NCBI GenBank assembly: GCA_023376005.1
Contig: CM042152.1
Coordinates: 83,912,878 to 83,976,877, forward strand
Origin: Doryteuthis pealeii
Taxonomy: Eukaryota > Mollusca > Cephalopoda > Myopsida > Loliginidae
Reading direction: 5' to 3'
DNA: 64,000 bases
A program made the translations under genes and the position numbers. The notes under the pieces were generated by a model. That model was not told the DNA's origin. It did not search any database and saw nothing but the letters and a program-made list of their open reading frames with translations. Below are positions 63,145-64,000 of this stretch, one piece after another (position 1 is the stretch's first letter; each line of letters starts with the position of its first letter).

Positions 63145-63181
63145 TCTCTGATGATAAAGCTTTGCTTTGAAATCGATTAGA
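63145..63181 (+). ncRNA. Hammerhead-ribozyme-like motif
   Basis: TCT (stem I), core CTGATGA (63148-63154), T, AAAGC / TTT / GCTTT (perfect stem II), GAA (63169-63171), ATCGAT (minimal stem III), T at the cleavage position, AGA pairing with TCT. Compared with 51020-51055 stem II has changed on both strands (GAAGC/GCTTC to AAAGC/GCTTT), a compensatory pair. Confidence 0.55.
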
Positions 63182-63369
63182 CATATAAAACATCTTTTTG
63201 TCTTTATTTTTTACGCATTGTATTGCCTTCGAATTTTATTATTTTATAATTTATTTTAATTATTTTTTATGTTTTAATTTATTTTAATTGCATATTTTGA
63301 ATTGAAAGATTTTTACTTTTTAGGTGCACGTGCACAAGTTAGACATGAGAGAAGATATATCATAGAGAC

Positions 63370-63440
63370 ATGTGTTGCTTAAGGATGAAACCCTGGTGGC
63401 TGACCAGTCAATGACATGCAACACTCCACTTTGGCCCATA
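63370..63440 (-). repeat. Family 4 fragment
   Basis: GTTGCTTAAGGATGAAACCC and ACATGCAACACTCCACTTTG match the inverted copy at 30115-30175. Confidence 0.7.
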
Positions 63441-63469
63441 CTTAGTGTAACTGCAGGTGTGACGGTGGG

Positions 63470-63550
63470 AGTAGTACGACACAGTTGGCAATTTTGGCGA
63501 GGATAGAACTCGCAACCTTCTGCTTGTAAATCAGATTTGCAGCACAGTTG
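63470..63550 (-). repeat. Possible tRNA-like fragment
   Basis: The minus strand contains GGTTGCGAGTTCTATCCTCG, box B-like, preceded by an anticodon-arm-like stretch. No convincing box A. Confidence 0.35.
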
Positions 63551-63639
63551 TTTGTATACTGGGTCATTTGCATGAGATGTGCTATATATAGTACATATAG
63601 TACATAAAAGAAGTCCTTGATATCACCCCTACCAGCCCA

Positions 63640-63830
63640 TCCTTCGGGACAGGGGTCCAGTGCGCTTCGGCCACTGGACGGTGAGGTGTTAAATTAATAG
63701 CGTCGATCCAGAGGGCCATCCCTCCAGGCAATACCTGGACTTAAAGTGGGTTTATTGCCCAGCGCCTGATTGAGGGGGAATGCCGACGGGATCGACGCAA
63801 TTTTTCTACCTGCCACCCATGAGTACATAA
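63640..63830 (+). repeat. GC-richer repeat, family 3
   Basis: GCGCTTCGGCCACTGGACGG, AATAGCGTCGATCCAGAGGG, GGGTTTATTGCCCAGCGCC and GGGGGAATGCCGACGGGATC. Confidence 0.82.
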
Positions 63831-63909
63831 ATAGGGCCTTCGTGCCTGACCCGGTACGAGTGGGTACTGGGAAAATACAATCACGACACTACCAGCCCTG
63901 GAGGATGTC

Positions 63910-64000
63910 AAAGTTGTTTAAGGTAAATTGACGTCGACTGTATCAAAGGCTTGACAGGCGGTTGGAGAGGCCCCTTCCAATAAATCAGCTGGCCATGTCA
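63910..64000 (-). repeat. Family 4 fragment at window end
   Basis: GGTTGGAGAGGCCCCTTCC and AATCAGCTGGCCATGTCA match the inverted family 4 order; cut by the window edge. Confidence 0.7.

Overview
This window looks like intergenic or intronic DNA from an invertebrate animal. It is strongly A+T-rich, full of (TA)n, (CA)n and (CT)n microsatellites, and carries RNA-polymerase-III-type SINEs, RTE-like LINE fragments, Helitron-like elements, hAT-like and other inverted-repeat DNA elements, a Ty3/gypsy retroelement and hammerhead-ribozyme-like motifs of the kind known from Penelope-like elements and retrozymes. A lophotrochozoan such as a mollusc fits, but the sequence alone does not settle it. I found no convincing host protein-coding exon. 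Nearly every open frame of 60-130 codons lies in a repeat or low-complexity DNA, and the 364-codon frame at 16.8-17.9 kb is only the translation of an A/T satellite.

Layout. 0-7 kb: a repeat fragment, a 29-bp minisatellite, SINEs, a foldback with two hammerhead-like arms (2.9-3.3 kb), a Helitron-like element and further foldbacks. 7.6-15.7 kb: three copies of a TA-flanked inverted-repeat element, a second DNA element with repeated subterminal motifs, and LINE scraps. 16.8-18.6 kb: a 1-kb A/T satellite, then a Helitron-like element. 18.6-20.6 kb: an RTE-like LINE reading frame split by a pyrimidine tract, then a solo LTR with a perfect 5-bp target duplication. 21.5-31.4 kb: LINE tails, a 600-bp unclassified repeat in two orientations, SINEs, a hammerhead-like motif between direct repeats, and two tail-to-tail Helitron-like elements. 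32-36 kb: an inverted-repeat element, 5S-rRNA-like fragments and a hammerhead ribozyme with every canonical element (34913-34955, minus strand). 36-47 kb: minisatellites, an array of 5S-like segments, MITEs with a telomere-like core, and a promoter-like repeat module. 47-56 kb: SINEs, a LINE-derived minisatellite, a MITE inserted in a LINE, and a pair of hAT-like copies with exchanged target duplications. 56.66-60.76 kb: a GC-richer, frame-broken Ty3/gypsy element on the minus strand. 60.8-64 kb: tandem copies of the promoter-like module, a large foldback and another hammerhead-like motif.

The most notable signal is the set of hammerhead-ribozyme-like motifs. One is canonical. Two more have nearly all parts, including matching stem I strands. 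Several degenerate relatives keep the core blocks and a paired stem II although the stem II sequence differs between loci. Several occur as inverted pairs, one motif per arm of a foldback, often beside (TA)n. Second in interest are the Helitron-like family with clear A|TC...CTAG|T ends and the hAT-like pair whose flanking 8-mers are consistent with circle integration or ectopic recombination.

Limits: all alignments and foldings were done by eye. Boundaries of degenerate repeats are good to about 5-20 bp, and no similarity search was possible.
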